Shown one piece after another: positions 8,871 through 20,360 of a stretch of 64,000 nt of DNA (the first letter of the stretch is position 1; each line of letters starts with the position of its first letter). Source of the stretch: Tetracentron sinense (lineage: Eukaryota > Streptophyta > Magnoliopsida > Trochodendrales > Trochodendraceae); assembly GCA_015143295.1 (NCBI GenBank), contig CM026551.1:16417827-16481826 (forward strand), in the 5' to 3' direction. The notes under the pieces were generated by a model. It ran no database searches. It was given only the letters and a program-made list of their open reading frames with translations, and was not told where the DNA came from. A program made the translations under genes and the position numbers.

Positions 8871-10139
8871 TTTTAAAGTAAAGATTACAATAAAATCCTT
8901 CATAGAATAAATAAATTGGAATACACATGAAATGCAACAATAAACTTAAATTTTCAAAGACATCATAGAGTACACTTCTCTGTTGAAATATGTATACTCC
9001 TCTCGGGGAGGAGTGGAAAGGCTTATGCTTAGCTAAGTTAAATGGAGATTGGGCTTCAATGACAAATTGCTGGATAAACAGTGGTAGGAAATTAATTGAA
9101 AACCCTTAATACTTGGTGGAGTCAGATGGCCAAGAGCCTTAAAATGACATTGATTACAATTTATAAATACAATGAAAAGAGAGTAACTTATTGTTTATAT
9201 TATCGCAAACTAAAATACATACCTTAATGAAGGTTTTTTCTTTTCCATTTTTTGACAATAATGAATGATTTTGAAAATTGTACAGAGACTAAGATTTGGG
9301 GCTATGCTTTTCCTTTTCTCCTGTCATCCAATGCCTGCTCGGAAAGAAAAAATTCCAACAGAAAATCAATAGAAATTTTTTTAAAAAAAAGAGAAAGAAA
9401 TGCATCATAATGGAGAATGTGACATTGGAGCACAAAAACCTGTGTTACTACAAGCTAACTAAACGGCCCATACCCCTGATCGAATCTCTCAATAGATTCA
9501 CAAGGTGATAATGCTGGAGGGCTCAGTCACCCCACTAACCCTAATACTCAAAAATTCATAGTAGATTCCCTTGGTGATGATGTTGGAGAGCATAGTCACC
9601 AAACTAATCATAACAACTACATAGATAAATGATGCCTAGCCGTCAAAGGCTTCAATTTTGGACATGCAACAAGGTATATGACTGGATAAAACCACTCGGT
9701 GAAGTCAGGTTATAATAAGTATTTGGAAAATATATTTTGCATATTTCCCAGAAATAATTGAGGAATGTCAAATGTTAATTCAATTTCATTTATTCTGTTA
9801 TAAATACAGATGCTGTGGTAAGAACTAAAAAGCACAAAAACTAAAGTTTGTAATACAGTTAGGGGGATTCTATAAAGTATAAACCCTAACCCATTTCTAT
9901 TATTGTCCTTTACCGTCAGCCACCACTCAGCTCAAATGGCAAAGGTTGTGGGAACAAGTCCGAGAGGAAGAGACCTTCCAATAGATTAGTAGCAGTTCTC
10001 CCCAGGTCCTGTGGTGGTCGGGCGGCCATTCATCCCAAATACTAACACGACCAAATAGTTTTTTAATGACTGAAATCGACCATCTTTGGCGTCTTCTCAA
10101 TTGGAGGGTTCCTCTACCCTAATGTTGTTTAAAAAAATC
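8871..10139. other. No gene recognised
   Basis: AT-rich DNA. Short open stretches (for example 9296-9508) show no domain. The part from about 9880 onward may be the decayed gag end of the copia element that follows, but I could not support this by motif. Confidence 0.4.
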
Positions 10140-12524
10140 AGGTGTTCATGCATCTACTAATTTCATAAGTCATTCCTCATCCAGCCTGGCCTGGATCATC
10201 GATTCAAGTGCGTTTGATCTTATGATCAATTTGTCCTCCATTTTTTCTTCATGTTGTCTATCTTTTGGAAGAGATAAATAAGAATCGTTGATGGATCCCT
10301 TTCTACCTCCGAGAAGGGTGACGTCGAACGTACGAATAGCTTATCTCTTTCATATGTTCTTCATGTTCCAAATTATTGACAGATTTTTTGTCCATTAGTA
10401 GTCCTACCAAAAGCCTTAATTGTTGTGTAATCTTTTTTCTTACTCATTTTTTTTGCAGGACACGACAACGAGGAAAACGATTGAGAATGATCGTGAAGCA
10501 GATAGTCTCTACCTCTTGGATGTTACTGGATCTCCTTCAGCATTACAATCTAGTAATAATCTTAGTAGGAGTAATAAAGATGCCCAAATCAGATTGTGGC
10601 ACAGTCGTTTAGGCCATTTATCTTTGCGGTCATTGAAGTTAGTTTTTTCTTGACTTGCTGAGTTCGTCTCGGGTCATAGTCTACAATGCAAAGTTTGTGA
10701 GTTGTCCAAGCACAAAATTTTCCCCTAATACAAAAGTTCTTTTTTGTTTTAACTTGTTCATTCTAATGTTTGGGGACTGGCTCCTACTATGTTTGTGAAT
10801 GGCTATCGTTGTTTTATTTCTTTTATTGATGACTTCTCTCATTTTACCTGACTCGATCTGATGAAGACTTGCCATGAAGTAACAAGTATCATAACACATT
10901 CACAAGATGATACTGACTCAATTTAAGAAACAAATTAAAGTATTTCGATCAGACAATGCAGGAGAGTACTTTGAAGGTAATTTATGAAACTGTTTGGAGA
11001 ACTCTGGTATAATACATCAGAGTACGTGTCCATTACCCCTCAGCAAAATGGGGTGGTTGAACAAAAAAACCGTCATCTTCTAGAGATTACTCGAAGATTA
11101 CTAGTAGGAATTAATGTATCGAAGAAATTTTGGATAGAAGCATATTTACAGTGGCTTACCTTTCAACCGTATGTCGTCCGAGTGTTGAAGTTGAAGTCTC
11201 CACATCAAATCCATTGACCAAATTAGTCTCTCTACATTTCTCTACCTTGAGTTTCCGGTCGTGTTTCATTTATGTTTTGGGTTCAAATAGGGCCTCAAAT
11301 CAAGCCTGTTAATTCCTACAACCCGGAGGAAGATTCCGCTGCATTTTTACCAGTAGATGACCCTAAGAGGGAGAACAACGTTCATTTAGAGGCTGTTCAT
11401 TCAAGAGCCTGCAGCTCCGCCCCTTACGGAGGAAGCAACAGCCAATCCCGAATAAATAGTTGGTGGGGAGAGCGCCACAGTTATTATCCGTCGCATTTTC
11501 CTTCACATCTTCGATGGTCTGGAAGCTTATAATAGAGCGCAATTAGCGATGGAGGAAAAAGAGAAAATCCTTCGCGAGCTCAAACGCATTGATGGAAATA
11601 AGTTCTGCTAAATTGGCCCCCAAATTCATTTGACAATGCTAGTCCGGACTCAATTTTACAAAAAATGTTGAGATATTTTCTTAAAATCATGGACAAGAAT
11701 ACCTTGAAGACACACTCCAAACTTACTTTGATGACCATGGTATTTATTCATTCACACCCCATTAGAAATTAAGAATAAAGTGGCGGAACAAAAGAACTAA
11801 CAATTACTTGAGGTTGCTTGTAGTTTGCTTCTAGATGAAAGTGGATAAATTTTTTTGTTCAGATGTTGTGCTTTCTACAGTGTACTTATCATCTAAATGC
11901 CTTCTTATTTTGGATTCTAGTCCCCTCATCAGTTATTGTATCTCGAGAATCATGTCTTTAGTCTCCCGTTTTGTTCTTCGGTTGTACTTGCTTTCTTCAT
12001 ATCTTAGGTCCAAAGTGTTCCAAGTTGGATCCTAAATCCACCAAATGTCTACTCTTGAGGGACTCTACACAGACATAGTAAAAAGTCTTTGACTCTTTTA
12101 CAGGTAAGATGTTTATCTCTAAGGGTGCTTTCTTTTTCGAGTCGGTTCAGTTTTTCTAGGTTCCTCTTCGAGGGGAGAATGTTGATGAAGAGATACCCTT
12201 TCTTGCTCTAGCTAACTGTAAGGGGTACTTCTTTACCAAAGGTGTCCTCTCTTGACGATATTGAAGAGGAGAGAAAAGAGCTGAAGACATTCTAGATAAC
12301 CCCAAAGTACAGCGTCCATCAACTGAACAACCCTCTCAACATGTTTTTGTGGACCCAACTCTTACTTCTCTGGTTGCTCTCAGTCCAGCTAATTCTTCAT
12401 CTTTACCCATTGCTCCTGATTTTAATGTTTCTATTGCCTTACGTAAAAGGAAACTGCATGAACTTCTCATTCTATCTCTAACTTTATTTCATACGATTTT
12501 TGTTCTCCATCACTTCGTGTATTC
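10140..12524 (+). pseudogene. Copia element A: decayed protease, integrase and linker
   Basis: In order on the plus strand, in broken frames: a protease-like WIIDSSAFDLM (about 10195-10227; the active-site DSG is DSS), a GAG-pre-integrase motif LWHSRLGHLSLRSLK (about 10595-10640), integrase core pieces with SDNAGEY and PQQNGVVEQKNRHLLEI (about 10950-11090), KKFWIEA, then a second set of integrase C-terminal fragments (about 11700-12060) and the linker before the reverse transcriptase (SPANSSSLPIAP, about 12385-12420). Many stops and frameshifts. No LTR was found for it. The sequence ends abruptly at the left LTR of element B1. It resembles element G (59-63 kb) in the linker. Confidence 0.75.
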
Positions 12525-12684
12525 TGTTGATATATATAATATCGATGGTATATTTGTAACAGGGTATATATGTAATGTTATCTTCTTAATATAAGATGCT
12601 AGTAGGGCTTTCTTTCCCTCACTAAGCAATTTACCCTAATCTATCTTCTTCTCTCTTTTCTCTTCGCTAAACCCTTTCTCCAAC
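12525..12684 (+). repeat. Left LTR of copia B1
   Basis: Starts TGTTGATATATATAATATCG and ends CTTTCTCCAAC just before the primer site. Homologous to the repeat starting at 19623 and to both LTRs of B2. Confidence 0.85.
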
Positions 12685-12697
12685 TTGGTATCAGAAC
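12685..12697 (+). other. Primer-binding site of B1
   Basis: TTGGTATCAGAAC matches the 3' end of the plant initiator-Met tRNA as used by copia elements, with one change from the usual TGGTATCAGAGC. Confidence 0.8.
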
Positions 12698-13260
12698 TTA
12701 ATAGAAGGAAGGATAGGAGCATTTAAAGTCGCAAGAACAACCAAAGAAAGGAGGACAACCACCACGTTTTTAGCCATACGGTTCTAGCTGTATGGCCTAG
12801 GCCTTATTTCCTTATTTTGGGTCTCTTCGAAGGTAATTTCTTAGAGAGTTTGATTTTAGAGGATTTTTTAATCATATATATATTGTGATTTGGTTCATTT
12901 TTGAAGAAGTTACAATGATTTGAAGAAAAATTTCAGCAAAATAATTGTTTCAGTTCAAATATGTTTTCGCTTGAATGGGATAATTTTAATGGTGTTTGTT
13001 AATCATGGATAGACCGGTTTTTTGTAAGGAACGTTTCCACACTGAGTTTACTCCATTTGGTTGAGATTTGAAGGTTCTATGATGTTTTCTTTTGAGCATG
13101 TTCTTACCAATTTTCACTATTAAAGGGAGTTTTATGCTTTGTTTGCTTATTACAGCATCTTAGATGATTTGTTTTGGTAATCTTAATACCTTTGGATAAG
13201 GTTTTGATGAAGTTTTGATTACCTGGAGGTGTGATTTAATTTTTGCCTCAAGTTTCTTCT

Positions 13261-14695
13261 ATGGATGTTAAGAATCTTACTCCGCCGGCTCTTTCCAACT
13301 CTGTTGTCCACTCTATCACCAATATTAAATTCAATAGTGATAATTTTCTTGCGTAGTGAAGTTTTGTTGAGCTTTATATTTGGGGTCGTTCTAAGCATAG
13401 TTCAAAAACCCGAAAGCTCAACTCGACTCGAAAGTTAGCCGAGTTGAGTAACTTGGAAAACTTGAAAAAAAAAATCGACTCAGTCCAACTCGAAATATAT
13501 ATGTAATAACTTGAAAACCTGAGTTAAAAGAGCTCAAAGTACGCTGGTTTTATGGCCTAAAACCTAAAAACTAAGTTTAACAGAACCCATAGTAGGTTAT
13601 CTTTGTAGACCCCAAAAAATATGATGCAAAAATAGTGTGACATTCGAGTTTAGGTTTAAAAAAAAGATAAAAATACACTTATGCGACTCGATCGAGTTAC
13701 CCGAGTAACTCAGCAAATAACGTCTCTTTCAAGTTTTGAGGTTACTCGACTCGAAATTCAGTCGAGTCGAGTAACTCGACCGAGTTACTCAGTTGACTCA
13801 CCGGGTTTTTGAACTATGGTTCTAAGATGGGGTATCTTGATGGTAAAACCCCTAAGCCAGAGACCGGTATTTTTGAGATTGCTACATGAGATGCAGAGAA
13901 TTACATTATTTTGGGCTGGTTGTTTAATTCTATGAGCCACAGGTAGCCGTGAATTACATTTTCTATAAGGATTGTCATGAGCTTTAGGAGGCTCTTATTC
14001 AGACTTATGCATTAGTGAAGAATGATGCTCAGATTTATCAACTTACTCGTGAGATTTCTCACTTTCAATAAGGGGATATGTCTATTTCTGATTATATTGG
14101 GGCTCTTCAGCATCGTTGGGAAGAATTGAACCATTATAAGTCTCTTTTTGAATTGTTTGTTGCTTCTGCAAAGATTATGATGAAGCAAATTGAGGGACAT
14201 CACATTTATGATTTATTGGGTGACCTTCAGGCCGAGTTTGAGCAGTTGGGCACTTAGATCCTTGCCACGTCTCCTCTGTCTTCTCTTCCATCGGTGTATT
14301 CCACCGTGCTCTGTGAGGAACGCCGACGAGCTGTTATGTCTTCGAGCTTCTCTCCTATGCTCCCTCCGAATCCTATTGCCTTTACTACTGATTTTCGTCC
14401 TCTAGGACGTGGTAGGGGGACTGATAGGGGTCGTCAAGGTCATGGTGGACGTGGTTGTGATAGACTTAATATTTCTTGTGCTCATTGTGGTTTAGTGGGA
14501 CATTATCATGATCATTGTTATCGCCTGCATGGCTATCCTGAGGGTTACCGGTCTCGTCCTGCGGCTCATTTTACTACGACTCCTACGATTGATTATTCAC
14601 TTACTCTCTCAGTTGTTGCGAGTGATCCTTTAAATTCCTCGAGAGCTCAGGTTGCTAAGATGATCTGCACTAAGTTTCGTCTGCAAAGTGACTGA
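13261..14695 (+). pseudogene. gag of copia B1, interrupted
   Basis: The reading starts at ATG 13261 (MDVKNLTPPALSNSVV) and continues as a UBN2/retrotransposon gag domain. The Trp after DNFLA is TAG, followed by TGA, and FQxGDM carries a stop (TAA) near 14071. A MITE (13396-13818) splits it. The C-terminal part (about 14294-14695) is open and has a complete zinc knuckle, CAHCGLVGHYHDHC (C-x2-C-x4-H-x4-C), followed by LHGYPEGY. Gag binds RNA and forms the particle; this copy cannot be translated through. Confidence 0.8.
13396..13818. mobile_element. TCGAGT-rich hAT-type MITE, 423 bp
   Basis: Inverted ends CATAGTTCAAAAACCCG and, from the right, CATAGTTCAAAAACCCGG. A perfect 8-bp target duplication GTTCTAAG lies at 13388-13395 and 13819-13826. 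The interior is dense in CTCGACTCG/GAGTTGAGT motifs. Sister element B2 has the unoccupied site (GGTTGCTCTAAGATGG near 32409), confirming the insertion. A relative lies at 46613-48025. Confidence 0.9.
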
Positions 14696-14769
14696 TACTT
14701 TTGGTGCTTCATCTTCACTTGCTGCCTCAAGTATCCATGCTCCCTCTGCCTATGCTGCCACTATATCAT

Positions 14770-15181
14770 CTTCTTCCCCTAGTTGGGGAATTGATTCTGG
14801 AGCCACTGATCATATGACTGGTGAGTCATAGGGTTATTCCATTTATTCACCTCCATCTCCTACTGCCAAAGTTCGCTTGGCTGATGGTTTTATTACTCCT
14901 GTTTTAGGAGTAGGGCACTTTCCTGTATCTTTGTCTCTCTCTTTATCTCATGTTTTACATGTTCCTCGTTTATCTTTTAACCTTCTTTCAGTTAGTAATC
15001 TTACTACCAAACTCAATTGTTGTGCTATGTTTTATCCTTTTTATTGTCTCTTTCAGGACCTGATTACAAGGAGGATTGTTGGTAGAGGCGTAAAAAGAGG
15101 CGAACTCTACTACCTTGATACTGATTATGCTCCTGATCGTGTCCCAGCTACTGCTATTGTTTTTCCTTTTTCTGTTGATGC
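14770..15181 (+). pseudogene. Protease and pre-integrase segment of copia B1
   Basis: WGIDSGATDHMTGES (about 14786-14830) is the aspartic protease active site (DSG) that cleaves Gag-Pol, followed by a stop and then the long segment to LDTDYAPDRVP. It is cut at 15181 by the hAT-like insertion; the reading resumes at 16846 with the GAG-pre-integrase motif. Confidence 0.8.
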
Positions 15182-16837
15182 CAAGATTCAAAATTTTGAT
15201 GATATGTATCGATTTCGCAGGGTCACGACACATCTAGACACTAAATTTTGCTTTTTACAATTTTTCGACAATATCGACTGATATTTCGTAAATATCAACG
15301 ATATTTAGTAAAAATTGGTCGATATTTTTGAAAGACTATTTGATTCTGTTTTTACAATTTTTCATTCGATATGTCGTGATATATAGGATATATCGCATGA
15401 TATATCCCATATTTTGTGGGATATTGTAAAAAAAAAAAAATAGTTAACTCGTGAAGAACAGGAAGAATCTCTCTTGTAGACCTATCACTGACACCAAGCA
15501 ACAACCTATAGATTATAGAATACCTGTGATTGAAGCCTTGAAGGCATGAACTCAATTGTTATTTAAACCATCAAGAATCCATGAGAAATACCATAATAGA
15601 AGAAGGAAAAAAAGAAAAAAAAAGAGTTTGAGAAGGATTTGGGAGTGGAGGAGGAATTAGGGAGGAGGGTACATACCGGCGGAAGAGGAGCCCCTAGTTG
15701 TCGCCATCGCCGAATTGTTGTCTTCCTCTGTCATCGAGCACTCAAGCAGCCAAGATGAGTCTCTCAGTCTCCCCTTTCTCTCGTATTCTTTAGTTGATTG
15801 AGATTTGAGACTTTGAGCTAAATGTTAAAACCTATAGGAATTGTGTTTTTAGGTTAAGCTATAAAGGTTATTTACGAAATAGAGCCCTAGTTATTCAATA
15901 ATAACTATAAGGTGCCTATTTATAAATACATTTTATTCTTACTTTTTTTTCAACATAGAGACCTTTTTTTTTTTAGAGAGAGACCCCTCCCTTACATTAC
16001 ACATTAATGATGTTTAAAAAATTGTATAAAATAAGAGTATTGGTAGTATTAACCTAATAATATTTCATAAATTAAATGTTATTTAACTATACTTAGTACT
16101 AATCTAATATGATGTCTTTTTATTTTCTTAGAAAAATTTATTTAATAAATAAATATCATATTATTTTTTTAGAAGGATATATATTAATAAATATATATGT
16201 TAGTATTTTCAAAGATACATTTTAACAAATATTTATTTTAGTTTATCTCTTTTAAGAAAAATATTTATTTAATATATGTCCTAGTGTTATTTTTTTAGAA
16301 AGATGTATTTTATGATGTTAAATATGTATATATACATATATCATCACACTAATGATGCATAGAAATATCAAGAAGAAATTATAGCTCAAACAAGCAGACA
16401 ACGCATGTCATTTAACTTGGAGTTAGAGATACTATTATTGATGTATTAACTATTATGTATGAAGTTGATTGTATTTGAGTTAATTGTTATGCTTGATTGA
16501 GAAATGAAAGCAATTTTTTATGTAAGTTACATCAATATTAGTGATTCATACATTGTCGTCAGCGTCAGCATCAGTACACGTCTTTAGCCCTCTCATTGTA
16601 TATCTTATATACATTGTTGTTGTTTTAAATTTTTTGATTCTCAGGTGTATTAACATCTATTTTTAACATTTACTGAAGTTTCATTGAAAAATTCCATGTT
16701 TATCACTATTTTTTTTTTTATGTTTTCCTCCACGTGCGATATTATTCCCACAATATCGATATATCTTGTGATATATCCCCGATATATCTTTTTTCCATGG
16801 CTCGACATGTCATGCGATATCAACATTCAGAACCTTG
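15182..16837. mobile_element. hAT-like element, GATATATC family, copy 1 (1656 bp)
   Basis: A perfect 8-bp target duplication GTTGATGC lies at 15174-15181 and 16838-16845. The ends pair: CAAGATTCAAAATTTTGAT at the left, and CAAGGTTCTGAATGTTGAT read in from the right. Subterminal regions are full of GATATATC and TATCGATA palindromes. No transposase is visible. The right third is homologous to the right third of the copy at 37974-40793 and, inverted, to the copy beginning at about 20297. B2 lacks the insertion. Confidence 0.9.
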
Positions 16838-16845
16838 GTTGATGC

Positions 16846-17580
16846 TACTCATGATCCTTATCGTTTATGGCATGTCAAGCTTGGGCATGTTGGCTCTAAG
16901 ACTTTGTATTCTTTGATTCCTACTTCTAGTAAAGTATATTCTTCATCTACTTTTCAATATGATACTTATGAGCTTAAACATGTTTGCGTTGTTTATCATT
17001 CTCGCATGCATAAATGTCGTTCTACTTTTGAGCTTGTTTTCTGATGTTTAGGGCCCATCTCAGGTTATCTCTAGTGATGGTTTTCGTTATTATGTTACTT
17101 TTATTGATGACTACACTTGGGCTACTTGGGTTTACCTTTTTAAGTCTAAGGATGAGGTGTTTTATAAATTCCAAGAATTTCATGCTACGGTTCTTACCCA
17201 GTTTGGTGGTCTTGTTAAGGCCCTTCGATCTAATAATGATGGTGAGTATCTATCCGCTACTTTTGTCCAGTATCTTCACACTCATGGTATTGTTCATCAG
17301 CTTACCTGTCCGTACACCCCTCAACAAAATGGTGTTACTGATCGCAAGAATCGTCATTTAGTGGGTGTCATTTGTGAGGCATGCAAGTGTTTAAGCCTTT
17401 TTGGTCAATGCCCCTTCTCACTGGATGTTTTCTCATCAATCGGGCACCTTCTCGTGTTTTTTATGGTTTCTCACTTTATTTGCTTCTTTGTCCCCAGGTT
17501 TCTATTTTTTCCATTGAGCCACAAGTGTTTGGTTGTATCTGCTTTGTTTAGGATTTTCATCCAAGTCTTCAGAAATTAGA
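16846..17580 (+). pseudogene. Integrase of copia B1
   Basis: LWHVKLGHVGSKTL (GAG-pre-integrase, about 16868-16909) leads to an integrase core read in shifting frames. DVWGP is DV*GP (TAG near 17049), FIDDYTWATWVYLFKSKDEV is present, the second Asp region reads SNNDGEYLS where SDNGGEYLS is expected, and PQQNGVTDRKNRH follows. The lost catalytic Asp and the stop codons mean it is dead. Confidence 0.8.
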
Positions 17581-17920
17581 CGATTTGTTGGTTATTCTAG
17601 CAAATCAAAGGGTTATCGGTGTTATGATCCCCAGTCTCGTCGCTTCTTTGTCTATCTGGATGTTACCTTTTTCGAGACAGTACCATATTTCTTTCTTGCT
17701 CCTACTATCCCTACCATTCCTTTGTCTTTACCTCATAATGTGCATATTGTCTCTTTGCCTTTACCTATTCGAGGGGATCTTCCACGACAGGAGCTTCTCA
17801 CATACTCTCGTCGACAACCACCTGGTTCTCTCTTCGATGCACTTATACCAGTTTTCTCAGTAGGCCACTCCACTAGGTACTTCTTCACCTTCCTTTATTC
17901 TTGTTCATACTTCTCTTATT

Positions 17921-18893
17921 ATGACTCTTGTTGTTTCTGATCTTGAGTTGCTTATTGCTCATCGCAAGGGTGTTCGTTCCAATGTTACTCCTTACCCTCT
18001 TGCCGAGTATGTTTTATATCAGGTTATATTTCTCTCGTACCAGGCTTTCCTCTCCGCTATTGATACTGTGACTATTCCTCGTTTTGTTCATGTTGCTCTT
18101 CTTTATCCTAAGTGGAAGGGTGTTATGGTTGACGATATGAATGCCCATCAATCTAATCATACTTAGGATATAGTTCTCCTTCCAGGTGGGAAGAAACCTG
18201 TGGGCTGCTGCTGGATTTTCACAGTCAAACATAACTCTGATGGCAGTGTTGTTCGGTATAAAGGCTCGGCTTGTCGCCCGCGGCTTTACTCAGACTTATG
18301 GACTTGACTATGATGTTACTTTTGCTCCTGTGGCCAAACTGACTTTTGTCTGTGTTCTCCTTTCTCTTGCGTCCAATCAGAGTTGGCATCTCTATCAGTT
18401 GGACATTAAGAATGTCTTTCTTATTGAGCATCTCACTGAGGAGGTATCTATGGATCCCCCTCCTGGTTTCCTACTTCAGGGGCAGTCTGGAAGGTTTGTA
18501 GACTTCGGAAGTCTATATATGGTTTGAAGCAGTTATCTCGTGCTTGGTTCCATCGCTTCAGTGAAGTGGTTCTAAGTATGGGCTTTCAGTGAAGTGGTCA
18601 CTCTAAGTACTGTCTTCATCCATTCCAGCGCCTCAGGTTGTACTATACTTCTGGTATATGTTGACGATATTATTTTGATTGGCGATGACTCCTCTTTTAT
18701 CTTTCATGCTAAGAGTGAGTTGAGGCGTACCTTTGAAGTCAAAGACCTAGGTCATCTGAAATACTTCCTTGGTCTAGAGATTGCTCGATCTAAGAAGGAA
18801 ATTTTTCTGTCACAGCGGAAGTATGTTCTTGATCTGTTGAGTGATACTAGTATGAGTGGGGGTAAACCTGCTACTTCTCCCATAAATCTGTAG
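17921..18893 (+). pseudogene. Reverse transcriptase of copia B1
   Basis: Recognisable blocks: the linker before the polymerase, ARGFTQTYGLDYDVTFAPVA (about 18273-18332), YQLDIKNVFLIEHLTEEV, MDPPPGF, and the catalytic LVYVDDIILIGDD (about 18650-18690), then KYFLGLEIARSKKEIFLSQ. TAG replaces the Trp codon at about 18163. A frameshift and a repeated TTTCAGTGAAGTGG patch near 18580 break the region before the catalytic block. Confidence 0.85.
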
Positions 18894-18965
18894 CTCTCTT
18901 TACATGATAGTGAGAGTGATCTTCTTCCTGATCCTCCTCATGCCTACCAGCGTCTCATAAGCCGC

Positions 18966-19612
18966 TTGATATATCTCACCTTCACTCGACTGGATATTAC
19001 GTTTGCTATTAGCATGGTTAGTCAGTTTATGCATGCTCCCCATGCTTCACACATTGTTGTTGTTCATCGTATTCTTCGATTTATTAAGTCTAAACCCAGT
19101 TGTGAACTTGTATATCGCTCACATGGGCATCTTAAGATCCCTGACTATACAAATGCCGATTGGGCTGGATCTGCTACTTATCGCCGCTCCACCTCTGGCT
19201 ATTGTGCCTTTCTTGGGGGCAACTTGGTTGCATGGAAAAGTAAAAAACAACTTATTGTTTCTCGCTGTAGTGCCGAAGCAGAATATCGGGCTCTTGCTCA
19301 TGGGACTTGTGAAGTTCTGTGGCTTCATTCTCTCTTTTCCGAGTTAGGATTTCCTGTTAAAGGTCCTATGTCTTTATATTGTGATAATGAGGCTGCCACG
19401 AAGATTGCTTCTAATTTGTGCTTCATTAGAGGACAAAGCACATTGAAGTTGATATTCATTTTCACCGAGAGAAAGTTCGGGATTGTTCATTATCTCTTCA
19501 GCATGTTTCATCTCCTCAACAACTTGCTGACATCTTCACTAAACTTGTTGGCCCTGCTATCCTCCAAGATATTACTGTCAAGCTGGGCATGCTTAATGTT
19601 TATGCTCCAGCT
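18966..19612 (+). pseudogene. RNase H of copia B1
   Basis: The RNase H blocks YTNADWAGSATYRRSTSGYC, VSRCSAEAEYRALAHG and LYCDNEAA are in one frame at about 19143-19400, and a frameshift spoils the terminal HIEVD block. The enzyme removes RNA from the RNA-DNA hybrid during reverse transcription. Confidence 0.8.
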
Positions 19613-19622
19613 TGAGGGGGAG
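19613..19622 (+). other. Polypurine tract of B1
   Basis: TGAGGGGGAG directly before the right LTR, the usual plus-strand primer of copia elements. Confidence 0.8.
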
Positions 19623-19750
19623 TGTTGATATATGTAATATTGAGGGTATATTTGTAAAAAGGTATATATGTAATGTTCCCTTCTTAATATAAGATGCTAG
19701 TAGGGCTTTGTTTCCCTCACTAAATAATTTAACCTAATCTCAATTCAACA
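19623..19750 (+). repeat. Right LTR of copia B1, shortened
   Basis: It matches the left LTR from TGTTGATATATGTAATATTG to about CTAATCT, after which the sequences part. The end at 19750 (TTCAACA) is my best guess. No convincing target duplication was found. Confidence 0.7.
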
Positions 19751-20296
19751 GAATCTGGGTAATTATCATTGAATTGAAACGCAAAGCACCTAGTTCCACA
19801 CATATTTCATGTAAGGTGAAATCTAAGGTATGGTTGCTCATAAGAATATAGTGGGAATGAGGTCTCCCATGTCTCATTTCTCGCTTCCTAAGGACATTTT
19901 GAGCCTCGCTTCCTTAATATAGCGTCCCTACTCATCTATTGAAACATACATCAGGATTCCTATTGGTGGATAAAGGTAATGATTTTTGATCACGTGTACC
20001 TCCTTGTCAGGTTGAACATATCCCAAAAAAATTGTTCTTCACGGAATTCTGCCGTCAATTCTTAACTCATTTGGGTTGATTTTTACCCAAGCCACTCATA
20101 TCTCGTTGAAAGAGGGAAAATCAAATTTTAAGAGGAACTCAAAATCCAGAAGTTTGTTGTCGAAATATCAAAGTTTCAACTGACTTCCTGATACTTCAAC
20201 ACTATAATGATAAACATCATCTCAATTTCTTGCCAAAATTGCGAATTATGCTTTATTTTGGAAATTATTCCAAAATATTAACGAATTTTAACCTAA
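19751..20296. other. No gene recognised
   Basis: Nothing here continues copia element A, which would be expected if B1 had simply inserted in it. The origin of this stretch is unknown. Confidence 0.4.
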
Positions 20297-20360
20297 TGTT
20301 TTGAATGTCGATATCGTAGGATATGTCACCTTAGAAAAAATATATATCGTGGGATATGTC

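Larger units (their letters stand above)
12525..19750 (+). mobile_element. Copia retrotransposon B1 (decayed), carrying two nested transposons
   Basis: It begins with an LTR at 12525 (TGTTGATATAT), a primer site at 12685, then gag, protease, integrase, reverse transcriptase and RNase H in copia order, a polypurine tract at 19613-19622 and a right LTR at 19623. The two LTRs differ at about 11 of the first 118 comparable positions by my count, so the copy is old. The right LTR lacks about the last 45 bases of the left one. It holds a 423-bp MITE (13396-13818) and a 1656-bp hAT-like element (15182-16837). B2 (31.5-36.6 kb) is the same family. Confidence 0.85.

Noticed and set aside
9296-9508. 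70-codon frame as a small gene
   Set aside because: Low complexity and lysine-rich from an A-run, no promoter or domain.
14294-14695. Open frame that could be read as an independent zinc-knuckle gene
   Set aside because: Collinear with copia Gag of B2 and flanked by the protease; it is a piece of B1.
19740-19770. A target duplication for copia B1 (TATTC versus AATTC)
   Set aside because: One mismatch, and the right LTR is shortened, so the border is uncertain.
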